Shown: positions 23,685-35,019 of the stretch, piece after piece
How positions within the stretch are numbered: the first letter of the stretch is position 1
How the letters are laid out: each line of letters starts with the position of its first letter
Made by a program: the position numbers and the translations under genes
Origin: Elusimicrobiaceae bacterium
GTDB lineage: Bacteria; Elusimicrobiota; Elusimicrobia; Elusimicrobiales; Elusimicrobiaceae
Assembly: GCA_016282685.1 (NCBI GenBank)
Contig: JAEELM010000048.1
Coordinates: 1-55,128, forward strand
Reading direction: 5' to 3'
Length of the DNA: 55,128 bases
The notes under the pieces: generated by a model
What the model was told of the DNA's origin: nothing
Seen by the model: only the letters and a program-made list of their open reading frames with translations
Databases searched by the model: none

Positions 23685-24827
23685 GTGATGAAAAAAATCA
23701 TTAGTCTGTTTGTTTTTCTTTTCTGTAGTTCGTATATTTTTTCTGCTGAACCACTAGCTAGGGCTTTATATTTGACAATTCTTAAATATAATGGGAGAGA
23801 GGTTCTGGTTCGTGATGAATTCCCTAAACTCAATAAATTTGCCAAAGATATAATAGTGATTCCCAACCGAACCATTACAATGGCCATGTTACCTCCGGTG
23901 ATGCAGGCTTTTTCAACGCCAACAATTAGGCTGCGTTTGCAACAAAGTATAAGCCGTAACCGTACTCGTGCCGCAGTATTGGCTCCCAGTTATAGAGTAC
24001 TTTGTCCTGCTTTCCCACAAGATTTAAGTAGTTTGTTTGTTGGGCCACAAAGGAAAGCAATTTTTAAGGAAGAAAATGATAAGAAACATAATTTATGGTA
24101 TGACTTAAATTACAAAGACTATTTTACTTATATTTTAAGAAGTATGTACACTTTCTCTAACTCCTCTTATCGTTTGGAATTAAGTGGATATTCTTTAAAT
24201 AATTGGCAAGAATTACAAGTAGCCACTACATTACAAGCAACTGATTTGAAAGAAGATGAGGGAATTCAATATCTAGAGCAAGTGAAAAAGGCGTTTTCCG
24301 AAGGCGACTATTGGAACGATAAAAGGCCAGAAATATCCATTCCAGTGGTTAATGTACTCATGCGTGATTTAAGAGGCGGTTATGAGTATATAGATTCCTT
24401 GATACCGGACCTAGAAAATGGCAAACTAATTTCTTATATGAAAAGTATTGAACCAGTATGGGCACGGATTGATAAGTCTTTTCCTAAAAAAACGTGGATA
24501 AAAACTCATGGTCTTTTTCCTAAAGGTAAGAGATTATTCACCAATGGTGGGGATGCAGGTGTTTTGGTGAAAGTGGAAGGCGAACCAGGTACAACGGCAT
24601 ATTTAGTGGGGCAGGCTTTGGAAAAAAATTATAAATTTTATCTTCAACCAATAGGAATTCCTACACCAATTACAAAAGAGCAAACTTCCTATTTGGATGT
24701 GAATGGTTTGTACGATTATTACATATTGTATGCTGCACCTAAATATGGTGGACCGTTGCTGAATCTTTCTAAATTACCGGAAACGGCTATTTATAAACCT
24801 GATCCGATCATTAGGACTGATAACTAA
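23685..24827 (+). CDS. secreted protein, 'PDL-SIEPVW' paralogous family
   Basis: A 380-residue exported protein of a family I do not recognise; four more members lie at 35020-40068. Signal peptide: KKIISLFVFLFCSSYIFS, cleavage before AEP. Family features in order: a short conserved IPNRTITMAMLPP (about 57-69), a variable middle, then SLIPDLENGKLISYMKSIEPVWARI (from about residue 242), AGVLVKVEG, and YKFYLQPIGIPTPI with LYDYYILYAAP near the end. No catalytic motif is evident. This is the most divergent member and is AT-rich. It has an AAAGGAG site and stands alone between two lipopolysaccharide genes, with the shared element upstream. Confidence 0.8.
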   Translation: MMKKIISLFVFLFCSSYIFSAEPLARALYLTILKYNGREVLVRDEFPKLNKFAKDIIVIPNRTITMAMLPPVMQAFSTPTIRLRLQQSISRNRTRAAVLAPSYRVLCPAFPQDLSSLFVGPQRKAIFKEENDKKHNLWYDLNYKDYFTYILRSMYTFSNSSYRLELSGYSLNNWQELQVATTLQATDLKEDEGIQYLEQVKKAFSEGDYWNDKRPEISIPVVNVLMRDLRGGYEYIDSLIPDLENGKLISYMKSIEPVWARIDKSFPKKTWIKTHGLFPKGKRLFTNGGDAGVLVKVEGEPGTTAYLVGQALEKNYKFYLQPIGIPTPITKEQTSYLDVNGLYDYYILYAAPKYGGPLLNLSKLPETAIYKPDPIIRTDN

Positions 24828-24840
24828 CAAAGGTAAAGGT

Positions 24841-25977
24841 TTAATAGGTTGTATGTGGGGTCGTAAAAAATCCTTCTTGTTCCTTGATTTTGGAAAACTG
24901 CGGATATAAGGTATCGGCAAATTTATTCAAAGCTGCTTCCCCTCCGCGGATACTCAAGTTGACGGATAAGACATAAACATTATTCGTTAAAATATCCCGC
25001 CAATTATCCGGGAATTTTACAAAATCTTTAAAAGTAGTTATAAGTGGCATACCGTTGCGGGTAGCTTCAAAAGTTTGGAGATTTTCCTGCGTGTAGTGTT
25101 GATGATCCGGGAAACGCCATTTTTGCTTAAGATCTACCCCCAGGCCTGTCAACGTGTTTTCAAATGATTCTGGGTTTCCTAACGCACAAAAACAAGCGGC
25201 CGGTCCCTTTAGGGCCGATAATTCTACCCTTTGATTGGTACAAATGTTCATATAATACTCGGGCTTGTGTTCGCTTTCCAAAATGGTTACTTTTTCATTA
25301 TAAAGATGAATTTCATCTTTGATAGTTTCCAAAGTACGAGAAGGAACTTGGTCACAATGTGTCAGCAATACCAAATTGGCCCGTTTCAAAGCCTCCAAAG
25401 GTTCGCGCAAAATACCATAGGGCAACAATTGTTTGTTACCGAATGGATTTTGGGCATCTATCAATACAATGTTGGCATCTCTTTGTAAGCGGTGATGTTG
25501 AAAACCGTCATCCAATAAAATCAATTGGCTTTTAAAACGACGTAAAGCCTCTGTAGCGCCCAAAGCACGATTGGGACAAATGACAACCGGTACTTTATAA
25601 TTGCTCAAAATACGGCTCATCATAAACGGTTCATCTCCGGCGGCACGCCAATCTACGTCGGGATTATCAAATAAAATAACCGGGCCCTGTGTTTTTTGTT
25701 GCCGTTTGTAACCGCGCGATACAATAGCCACCCTAATTCCCGCACTGGCCAAAGTAGTAGCCGCTAACAAAACGGCAGTCGTTTTACCGGTCCCCCCCGC
25801 TGTTAAATTGCCAATACATACCACTCTGGAATTGACGCTTTGGCTTGTTTTCCAACCGTTAGCGTAAGCCGTTCTATGTAAAGCGCCTGCAGCGCCATAT
25901 AATTTTGAAGCGACAAAAAGGCCCGCACGACCGACGGAATAATTCTGCAATTTTTCTCTTAAAGCAAGTAAATCCAT
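24841..25977 (-). CDS. lpxK: tetraacyldisaccharide 4'-kinase
   Basis: Inner-membrane kinase that phosphorylates the 4' position of the lipid A disaccharide. The P-loop is NLTAGGTGKTTAVLLA (about residues 57-72), followed by VSRGYKR, DEPFMMSR, the LLDDGFQHHRLQRD motif and DAQNPFGNKQLLPYGILREP. These match LpxK closely; 378 residues is slightly above the usual 330-350. It is on the opposite strand from the other lipopolysaccharide genes, divergent from the lpxL-like gene. An AGGGAGT site and a TAAAAT box lie in the shared 85-nt intergenic region. Confidence 0.95.
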   Translation of the reverse strand: MDLLALREKLQNYSVGRAGLFVASKLYGAAGALHRTAYANGWKTSQSVNSRVVCIGNLTAGGTGKTTAVLLAATTLASAGIRVAIVSRGYKRQQKTQGPVILFDNPDVDWRAAGDEPFMMSRILSNYKVPVVICPNRALGATEALRRFKSQLILLDDGFQHHRLQRDANIVLIDAQNPFGNKQLLPYGILREPLEALKRANLVLLTHCDQVPSRTLETIKDEIHLYNEKVTILESEHKPEYYMNICTNQRVELSALKGPAACFCALGNPESFENTLTGLGVDLKQKWRFPDHQHYTQENLQTFEATRNGMPLITTFKDFVKFPDNWRDILTNNVYVLSVNLSIRGGEAALNKFADTLYPQFSKIKEQEGFFTTPHTTY

Positions 25978-26050
25978 TTTGATACTCCCTGTTCACAAAT
26001 AGTGCTACGATATTTTACCATTTCCGAAAGGGTTATCAACAAAAAATTAG

Positions 26051-26065
26051 TATAATGGGAATATG
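26051..26065 (+). promoter_or_regulatory. -10 box abutting the lpxL-like gene (leaderless)
   Basis: Consensus TATAAT (26051-26056) ends 6 nt before the ATG at 26063. The only purines between are GGGA, 2 nt from the ATG, too close to act as a ribosome site. Confidence 0.55.
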
Positions 26066-27010
26066 GCTAGCACACGGTTCAAAAAAACGCCGTTTCATTT
26101 TTTACAATACATAGCCCTTCAGTCGTTTTGTTGGGTGCTGCGCTGCCTTCCCTATTCGATAGCCGTTTCCTGGACCCGACGTATTATGGGTTGGACTCGT
26201 TTTTTTCTTCCCAAACGTTTTAAATTAGTACAACACAATATTCAGCTGGCTTTTCCGGAAAAATCACCTCAGGAAGTTTATGGAATTGCATTAGAGTCTT
26301 GGCGAAATATGGGTGGAATTTTGGCGGAATTTGTCAAATTATCGCACATGAAACCTGAAGAATTTAAGAAACATTGCAAAATAGTAGGATTTGACAAAGC
26401 CCTTAAAGCTGATTTTCACACCGGAGGAATTATTCATATCGGTCATTTTACCAACTGGGAAGCCTTTGGTTTGGCTAGCTCCGCTTATGGTATAGATAAA
26501 GCCGTACTGGCCCAGCGGGTCGATAATCCTTATGTAGATAAAGAAATCAATCGTTTGCGTAATATTATATCGGGAAGAACATTTTATAGTAATCATGATG
26601 CCAAACCGTTTTTCACTTGTATGCGCTGGCTAAAAAAGAAACGTATGTTGGGTATCTTATTCGATCAAAATGTCATATCTGCTGAAATTTGGCTGCCTTT
26701 TTTAGGAAGAATTTGTGCTTGGTCTCCCATTACCGCACTTTTGGCAATTAAGATGCAAGTCCCTGTTTTCCCGGTCAAAGTAACCCGTGATGATAAAGGA
26801 ATAATTGTGTGTGAAATTTTAGAGCCTCTCACGCCTCCTGTGGAGTATAGCCCCCAGAATGTACGTCAATTTACCAAACTATTGGTGGGATATTACGAAC
26901 AATGGATTAAAGAAGATCCCGCCTCTTGGTTATGGGCACATAATCGTTGGAAACGAGAGAAAGAAGGTTTGAAATATTTGGATCAGCATCCGGAGGAAAA
27001 TGTGGAATGA
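26063..27010 (+). CDS. lipid A biosynthesis lauroyl/myristoyl acyltransferase (LpxL/HtrB family)
   Basis: Adds secondary acyl chains to Kdo-lipid A at the inner membrane. The 315 residues include an N-terminal membrane segment (LQSFCWVLRCLPYSIAVSW), HNIQLAFPEKSPQEVYGIALESWRNMG, the catalytic HX4E motif in HIGHFTNWEAFG (about residues 128-139), and the downstream DQN and PVFPV segments typical of the family. Whether it is the first (LpxL) or second (LpxM) acyltransferase cannot be told. It overlaps gmhB by 4 nt and heads the lpxL-gmhB-DUF3108-hldA-kdsB-pyrG unit. Confidence 0.9.
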   Translation: MASTRFKKTPFHFLQYIALQSFCWVLRCLPYSIAVSWTRRIMGWTRFFLPKRFKLVQHNIQLAFPEKSPQEVYGIALESWRNMGGILAEFVKLSHMKPEEFKKHCKIVGFDKALKADFHTGGIIHIGHFTNWEAFGLASSAYGIDKAVLAQRVDNPYVDKEINRLRNIISGRTFYSNHDAKPFFTCMRWLKKKRMLGILFDQNVISAEIWLPFLGRICAWSPITALLAIKMQVPVFPVKVTRDDKGIIVCEILEPLTPPVEYSPQNVRQFTKLLVGYYEQWIKEDPASWLWAHNRWKREKEGLKYLDQHPEENVE

Positions 27011-27558
27011 AAGCAGTTTTTCTTGATAGAGACGGTACCGTCATTCACGAAAAACCGGGAGTTTATCTTTCCGATCCGAGACGAGTGCGCTTGTACAAAA
27101 GTGCCAGACCTGCTTTGCAACTTCTTCAAAAAAATGGATTTAAACTGTTTATTGTATCCAATCAATCTGGCATTGGACGTGGGTATTTTACGGAAAAAGA
27201 AGTAAACAAAGTACATGCACGGTTGTTGCAACTGCTTAAACCGGTAAAAATTGAAGAAATAGTGTTTTGTCCTCATTCCCCTGCAGACGATTGTGATTGT
27301 CGCAAACCATTGCCCAAAATGGGACTTTATTTAATTAAAAAATATCATATTGATCCAAACCAATCCTATATGATTGGGGATAAAAAAGCAGATGTGGAGT
27401 TCGGTCATGCCTTAGGTGTTAAATCTATATTGGTTACGACGGCCAATGGAAAAACCCATTTGAAAAAATATTCGGATTTGGCACCAGAAAAAATTGCAAA
27501 TCATTTGCTTAATGCTGCACGATTTATTGTGAATAACCAAGGAGAAAAACATGCGTAA
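27007..27558 (+). CDS. gmhB: D-glycero-beta-D-manno-heptose 1,7-bisphosphate 7-phosphatase
   Basis: HAD-superfamily IIIA phosphatase in ADP-heptose synthesis. The catalytic DxD is in FLDRDGTV (Asp7, Asp9), followed by SNQSGIGRGYFT, the Cys/His zinc site FCPHSPADDCDCRKP, and the acidic MIGDKKADVEFG motif. The ATG at 27007 (ATGA with the preceding gene) gives 183 residues, the family size; an earlier in-frame codon would only add residues read out of frame from the acyltransferase gene. Its partner hldA lies one gene downstream; gmhA and the adenylyltransferase gene are not in the window. Confidence 0.93.
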   Translation: MKAVFLDRDGTVIHEKPGVYLSDPRRVRLYKSARPALQLLQKNGFKLFIVSNQSGIGRGYFTEKEVNKVHARLLQLLKPVKIEEIVFCPHSPADDCDCRKPLPKMGLYLIKKYHIDPNQSYMIGDKKADVEFGHALGVKSILVTTANGKTHLKKYSDLAPEKIANHLLNAARFIVNNQGEKHA

Positions 27559-28693
27559 ATTCTTTATTTTAGGTTGTGTATGTTGTTTACTTACGGCCTG
27601 TTTCTGGCATAAAAAAAATTCTTCTGACCCAACGGTAGATACCGCTGCTCCTAGTGAAGTGGCGGTTACACAAGAGCCGGAAAAGCAAGAGCTTCCACCT
27701 GTGGAAGAAATTCTCCCCGATACGAAGCCTACAGTAAAAACGGTTGCTCCTACAACCACAACTACAACGTCTCCCACAAAAACGGCTTCTACGCCTGTTG
27801 CAAAGAATAACTCAACCAAAACTACTCCTTCGGAACCGGAAATTTTTGATACAAAAGCCGCAGAGAAACTCATCCAAAGCAAACGGGCATCACAGACTTT
27901 ATCACAACCGCAGCCAGATACCCCCGTATTTAAAGACGAAGATATTATTTCTACCGAAGGTAGAAGATTGAGCCCTTTTTCTTATGAGCCGGTGGTACAA
28001 ACTCCAACGCAAACTCCTTGGAGTAAAGAAGAATTAAAATATGGCGTTTATTACTCATTTATCAAAGCAGGAACAGCCTATATCAAAAACCGCGGGTTAA
28101 CTACCGTAAACGGACACTCGGCTTATCTCATTCAAACAACGGCTTTCTCTGCTTCCGTGATTGACTCAGTTTTTAAAGTACGTGATGTAAATTATTCCTG
28201 GATTGATGCTGAAAACTTCTATTCCCTGGGATATGTACAGAGTTTACGTGAAGGGAATTATGTGCGTGACGAATGGGTAACTTTTGATTTCCCCAATAAA
28301 CGCTATTACGGAGAAGTAAAAAAGAAAAAGGATCCGCGTACTATTGCCGGAGAATTAAACCAACAGGTGTTGGATATGCTTTCTTCTCTATATTATGTAC
28401 GTGCCCAAAAATTGGAAGTAGGCAAAGATATCGTATTTGATATCATCAACCGAGAAGAACAATATCCGTTAGTAGTAAAAGTAACCGGAAAAGAAACCAT
28501 TAAAACGGCGGCGGGAAAATTTCATTGTTTTGTAGTAGAACCGCAATTTAGAGGAGAAGGAATCTTTGTCAGCAAAGGGAAAAATTTAAAAGTATGGATA
28601 ACAGACGACAAGTACAAAATGCCTGTAAAAATGCAAACCGAAGTGTTTATTGGCAATGTGTCGGCTGATTTATTAGAATATAAACGCAATTAA
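27551..28693 (+). CDS. DUF3108 lipoprotein
   Basis: A 380-residue lipoprotein: signal peptide MRKFFILGCVCCLLTAC with lipobox LTAC (Cys17). Residues about 20-155 form a Pro/Thr/Lys-rich linker. The C-terminal 220 residues match DUF3108: KYGVYYSFIKAGTAYIKNRG, INREEQYPLVVKVTGKETI, AGKFHCFVVEPQFRGEG and KVWITDDKYKMPVKMQTEVFIGNVSADLLEY. DUF3108 proteins are beta-rich periplasmic proteins of unknown role. It overlaps gmhB by 8 nt and is followed at once by hldA, so its expression is tied to heptose synthesis, which suggests an envelope-related job. Confidence 0.85.
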   Translation: MRKFFILGCVCCLLTACFWHKKNSSDPTVDTAAPSEVAVTQEPEKQELPPVEEILPDTKPTVKTVAPTTTTTTSPTKTASTPVAKNNSTKTTPSEPEIFDTKAAEKLIQSKRASQTLSQPQPDTPVFKDEDIISTEGRRLSPFSYEPVVQTPTQTPWSKEELKYGVYYSFIKAGTAYIKNRGLTTVNGHSAYLIQTTAFSASVIDSVFKVRDVNYSWIDAENFYSLGYVQSLREGNYVRDEWVTFDFPNKRYYGEVKKKKDPRTIAGELNQQVLDMLSSLYYVRAQKLEVGKDIVFDIINREEQYPLVVKVTGKETIKTAAGKFHCFVVEPQFRGEGIFVSKGKNLKVWITDDKYKMPVKMQTEVFIGNVSADLLEYKRN

Positions 28694-28702
28694 GGAGCGG
28701 AT

Positions 28703-29688
28703 ATGAAAACAACGGAAAAGCAACGTTTAAAAAATATTTTAAAGAATTTTAAAGGACAGAAAATTATCGTTGTGGGTGACGTGATGCTGGACCATTTTAT
28801 CAAGGGGGCTGTATCGCGTATTTCTCCGGAAGCTCCGGTACCGGTAGTAGCTGTTAATAATGAATTTTACGCGGCCGGAGGAGCCGGCAACGTGGCTGTC
28901 AATTTGGCCGCTTTGGGAGCCCACCCGGTAATGATTTCCGTGATCGGACAAGATTTAGGCGGAGAAATGCTAAAAGATTACTTGCAATCTCACGGAACGG
29001 ACATTAGCGGTATTTCTATAGATAAAGCACGGCCTACCACGCAAAAAATACGTGTAATGGCCGAACAACAGCAAATTGTCCGTTACGATAGGGAAAGCAA
29101 GAAGGTTATTTCCCCCTCTATAGCCAGAGAATGTATCAACAGCTTTGAACGTGAAATCAAAACCGCAAAAGGGGTTGTCTTATCCGATTATGGAAAAGGA
29201 ATGCTCAGCGATCAAAATATCCAACACATCATTGAACAATGCCGTAAACGTAAAATTCCCGTTTGCGTAGATCCGAAATTGGACAATTTCAAGAAATACA
29301 AAAATATTACCTGTATGACACCTAATACAAAAGAAGCCTGGGAAGGTGTGGGCGAAACTCCTAAAACAGGCGAAGAAGCTATGGAAAAATTGGGAAATAA
29401 GATTTTGAAGATGTTAAATGCCTCTTCCATTCTTATTACTCGCAGTGCCGACGGAATGAGCTTGTTTGAAAAAGGGAAAAAGACACCGACTACCATCCGT
29501 GCAACGGCCAAGGAAGTATATGATGTAACCGGTGCCGGCGATACCGTCATTTCCGTATTTACGTTAGCGTTGGCTGCGGGGGCTTCTCTAAAAGAGGCCG
29601 CTATATTATCTAACTTTGCGGGTGGAATTGTGGTGGAAAAATCCGGGACAGCCACAACTACTGTCCAAGAATTGGTAGGAGCAATAAA

Positions 29689-29692
<4 letters not shown>
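28703..29692 (+). CDS. hldA: D-glycero-beta-D-manno-heptose-7-phosphate kinase
   Basis: PfkB/ribokinase-family kinase (RfaE1) that makes heptose 1,7-bisphosphate, the substrate of GmhB. N-terminal signature: VVGDVMLDHFIKGAVSRISPEAPVPVV, then AAGGAGNVAVNLAALGA. The C-terminal catalytic motif DVTGAGDTVISVFTLAL holds the base Asp. At 329 residues it has only the kinase domain; the adenylyltransferase half found in fused E. coli HldE is missing and must be encoded elsewhere as hldC/rfaE2. AAGGAG site; overlaps kdsB by 4 nt. Confidence 0.94.
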
Positions 29693-32032
<2,340 letters not shown>

Positions 32033-32033
32033 A

Positions 32034-32060
32034 AAAACCCGGGCAAAAGCCCGGGGTTTT
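32034..32060. terminator. bidirectional terminator, pyrG / secreted-protein unit
   Basis: Stem AAAACCCGGGC / GCCCGGGGTTTT with an AAAA loop and one bulged G; U-runs on both strands. It ends pyrG (+) and the 32076 gene (-). Confidence 0.88.
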
Positions 32061-32075
32061 ATTATTCGTTCTCTC

Positions 32076-33440
32076 TTAATAATTTTTAGAAGAAAGATTG
32101 TTCAAGATTTGCTCATAGTAATCTTTCAACGAACCAAGGTTGTTGGTGGTCATAGAAAGACTGAACATATCGTCAGATAAGTATTGCTGCAATTCCATTG
32201 CCTCTGTTTGTAAAGTTGTTACTTTTTCAATCCGTTCTTTGAGGAAAGATGTAAGGAATTCTTTTTTGCTCATTTCCTTTGGCATTTTCCCTTTTACGAA
32301 TTCTGCCGACGGAAAGATTCTTTCGCTTTGGCCTTCTATTTGGTCGTGAACAAAGAAAGTATCATCACTAAGTACGGTATAAAGTCTTTCTTTCAACTCT
32401 ACATACCGGTTATATAATTCTTTGCTTTTATCGGCAAATTCAGGTTTTACAGCGGAAACAGCAAATATATCTTCTCTGGGAGTTTGCCAGAAGCTGTCAC
32501 TGGGATTTCTCACATACGTAAGCAACGGTAACCCATGAATGCCGATTGAGAATTTGTGAAGGGTAAGAGCCTTGTCCTGAGCAACATATTTCAGTAAGCT
32601 GGGGTCTTCCAATTTGACATATTTGCCTGAAGCGGTAGGTTCACCCGCCAGTGCTTTTAAAGCGGTGGCCAATTTCCCTAAATCTTCCGCGGCCCTGGTA
32701 AATACCGTTATCTGGTGATCTGGTCGCAAAACAGAATTGATAAAGTCGTTTACTGCAGCTTGTTTTAATTCTGCACTTTGTGCCAGTTCTAAAGCCTCTT
32801 GCGGAGTAAACAACGACTTTTCATAATTCCAACGTTGTTGTTTTAAATTAAACCCTACTTCATCAAAGAAACTTTCAATATTCTCTAATAACTCACGATA
32901 GCCAGTATAATAACCATTACCTTCAGGAGCAAGTTCAGGTTTTAAAGAATGTTTTATGAAGTCTTCTTTCCATTCGGTTTTCCAAGTAAGCCCACTGGGG
33001 CGGTGTCCGTAATTAAGTAAAGGAATATTTTTAAATGTAGTTTCAACAAATTTAGCCAAAGAGATATAAGACGGTTTGGCCTTAGCCATTTTAGAAGCTA
33101 TTTCCCTTTTAAGAGGACCTCTTGAAATACTCGAAACGGCGGAGGAGTAACTGGGCGTGTTGTAAATGGACGGTACTACCGGAGTCGGAGCCGGAGTGGA
33201 AACGATCGGTCCGGTCACTACGCTGCGTGTGCCACCCATCACATCTTCGAAGACACCGGGAACTACTCCGCCCATTACAGCGGGAGCGACTGTTTTACCC
33301 ACGGTTTCTGCCATTACCACAGTTCCTTCTTTGGCTGCATTTGATACTACAGCTTGCACAACTTTTTTACCGACTTGTGCGTTAACGGCGGATGCTACAC
33401 ATAAACAACTTACTAACAATGTCCATTTTCCTAATTTCAT
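32076..33440 (-). CDS. secreted protein with duplicated helical module
   Basis: A 454-residue protein I do not recognise. Signal peptide: MKLGKWTLLVSCLCVASAVNA, cleavage after VNA. Residues 25-105 are Val/Ala/Pro/Ser-rich and low complexity. The rest is an internal tandem duplication: copy 1 (about 138-265) with IPLLNYGHRPS, W..EWKEDF, SLKPELA and Y..YRELLE, copy 2 (about 303-440) with LPLLTYVRNPS, WQTPREDIF, AVKPEFA and YNRYVELKERL. Each copy ends in charged helices. Closest neighbour is 33484, which has the same signal peptide start (MKLGKWTL) and a related duplicated module. It has a CGGAGAAAAC site, 43 nt after 33484, in one operon. Confidence 0.75.
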   Translation of the reverse strand: MKLGKWTLLVSCLCVASAVNAQVGKKVVQAVVSNAAKEGTVVMAETVGKTVAPAVMGGVVPGVFEDVMGGTRSVVTGPIVSTPAPTPVVPSIYNTPSYSSAVSSISRGPLKREIASKMAKAKPSYISLAKFVETTFKNIPLLNYGHRPSGLTWKTEWKEDFIKHSLKPELAPEGNGYYTGYRELLENIESFFDEVGFNLKQQRWNYEKSLFTPQEALELAQSAELKQAAVNDFINSVLRPDHQITVFTRAAEDLGKLATALKALAGEPTASGKYVKLEDPSLLKYVAQDKALTLHKFSIGIHGLPLLTYVRNPSDSFWQTPREDIFAVSAVKPEFADKSKELYNRYVELKERLYTVLSDDTFFVHDQIEGQSERIFPSAEFVKGKMPKEMSKKEFLTSFLKERIEKVTTLQTEAMELQQYLSDDMFSLSMTTNNLGSLKDYYEQILNNLSSKNY

Positions 33441-33483
33441 TTTGTTTTCTCCGTTTTAAATTTTCCCATTACTTCTCTTGTCC

Positions 33484-34833
33484 TTATAATTTAATTCCTT
33501 TTACGCTATCCAAGAATGGTCTTTCTAACAGTTGGTAATAAGCGTATTTTACGCTTTCTAACTCTTCCATTCCCTCTACCAACGCTTTAGGGCGATTGTC
33601 GCTCTTAATTGTTGTTTGGAAAAAGTTTTTTATACGAGCCTGCAAAGTTTCTACGGCAGCAACTTCTTCTTTCAATTTGTTTTTAAGTGGCATTACGCTA
33701 TCAGCTTGTTTCAGTTGCTCCATAATACTTTTTGCTGCTTCCATTCTTGCATAAATCCGTTTGTGTAACGTGACGTATTGTTTATAATGTGCCTCCAAAT
33801 CTCCAATAAATAAATCTCCTCTTAAGAAATTTTGGAAATCTCTCTCTTGAATTATATGCCAAGATTGACTGTAAAGATTGTCCGCGTCAGCTACCATTGA
33901 TAAACGAGATACTCTGTCCGCCAGGCTCCGCAAAGTAATACCACCTTGCCCATCCGGTAAAGTGTAAGTTAAGGGTCTATCTAAAGTGATATAATAAGCT
34001 TCTCTTATAGCTTGCAACTGCTTGGGAGCTTCTTTAAGCACGTCATTAGTACAACGTCCAATATTTATTGCTTTTCGAATAAAAGCAGTCATATCTTTCT
34101 GTACGGCTTCTACGTTTTTTAGTTCTGTTTCCAATGCTTCTCTACTTGTAGAGGTCAAGCCTCCGACCTCATTTATTTTGTTTGTTATGGCTACCGTTTG
34201 CTTTACAACATTTTCGACTTTTGATAACAAGCGAACATATTCATCATAATAGTCATCAACATTCAGATGATGTACATTTTCCTTCAACATCTTGGAAAAA
34301 GTTCCCTTGCCCATTGGTTCCCATGCATCTTCAAGACCCTGATCTACAAAACGAATAAATCGAAAGTCAAATAAGCCGATAACATTAACATCTTTCGGTA
34401 ACGGAACGATGGTTTCTGCAACAACCTCCGGCAGGGCTTTCTGCATTTGTGCATTGGCGGCCCGTGTAATGGCAGTTGTATTAACAGAAGCAGAGCTTAC
34501 CGGAGCAACCGCAGCAACTCCAGTTCCTGTCGGCAAAGTTGTTACCCCTGTGCTGATATTGCCCACGGGGGCTACAGTAGTTGTAGTGTTAAATCCGCTC
34601 GGTGTGATTGTATAATTGGGAGCGTGAATAGCGGGCGCAACATATAAGTTTTGTATAAGAACATTTCCGGCAGTAGCTCCTGCAGCCGGCAAAGTATATT
34701 CAATAACACCTTTTTCCCCTTGTTCTGCTATAACTTCAAGACTTTTTTCAACCACTTCCAACGCTTTTTGCGCATGGACCATCAGCGGAAGAAAAGCCAA
34801 CCCTATTACCAACGTCCATTTTCCTAGTTTCAT
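33484..34833 (-). CDS. secreted protein with duplicated helical module
   Basis: A 449-residue exported protein of unknown function. Signal peptide: MKLGKWTLVIGLAFLPLMVHA. Residues 65-125 are a Thr/Val/Gly/Ala-rich low-complexity linker. Then come two copies of a roughly 115-residue helical module: copy 1 (about 171-285) with WEPMGKGTF, DDYYDEYVRLLSKVE, and the end REAYYITLDRPL; copy 2 (about 325-440) with WHIIQERDF, LEAHYKQYVTLHKRI, and the end KYAYYQLLERPF. The shared ends AYY-x2-L-[DE]-RP make the duplication clear. First gene of a two-gene unit; the shared element lies 60-80 nt upstream. CAGGAG site. Confidence 0.75.
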   Translation of the reverse strand: MKLGKWTLVIGLAFLPLMVHAQKALEVVEKSLEVIAEQGEKGVIEYTLPAAGATAGNVLIQNLYVAPAIHAPNYTITPSGFNTTTTVAPVGNISTGVTTLPTGTGVAAVAPVSSASVNTTAITRAANAQMQKALPEVVAETIVPLPKDVNVIGLFDFRFIRFVDQGLEDAWEPMGKGTFSKMLKENVHHLNVDDYYDEYVRLLSKVENVVKQTVAITNKINEVGGLTSTSREALETELKNVEAVQKDMTAFIRKAINIGRCTNDVLKEAPKQLQAIREAYYITLDRPLTYTLPDGQGGITLRSLADRVSRLSMVADADNLYSQSWHIIQERDFQNFLRGDLFIGDLEAHYKQYVTLHKRIYARMEAAKSIMEQLKQADSVMPLKNKLKEEVAAVETLQARIKNFFQTTIKSDNRPKALVEGMEELESVKYAYYQLLERPFLDSVKGIKL

Positions 34834-34894
34834 TATTTTTCTCCTGTTTTTGAGTTCCTGCTATCTTTAGGTTATAGAAAAAAGAGTGGAAAAA

Positions 34895-34915
34895 CCAGGG
34901 TCATTAGACCCAATT
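34895..34915 (-). repeat. shared element copy d
   Basis: On the - strand AATTGGGTCTAATGACCCTGG, with perfect 5-bp arms GGGTC / GACCC. It lies between the terminator of 35020 and the start of 33484. Confidence 0.65.
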
Positions 34916-34920
34916 TAAGA

Positions 34921-34965
34921 AAAAAAAAGGCCCACAAAAACCTAGGTCTTTTTTATAGGCCTTTT
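34921..34965 (-). terminator. terminator after 35020
   Basis: On the - strand AAAAGGCC pairs with GGCCTTTT (34925-34932 with 34958-34965) around a 25-nt loop that itself pairs through AAAAACC / GG..TTTTT. An eight-T run follows. Confidence 0.7.
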
Positions 34966-35019
34966 GGGACTTTTGAAATAAACATACGAATGATTTTTGC
35001 CCGATTAATCCGATAATTC

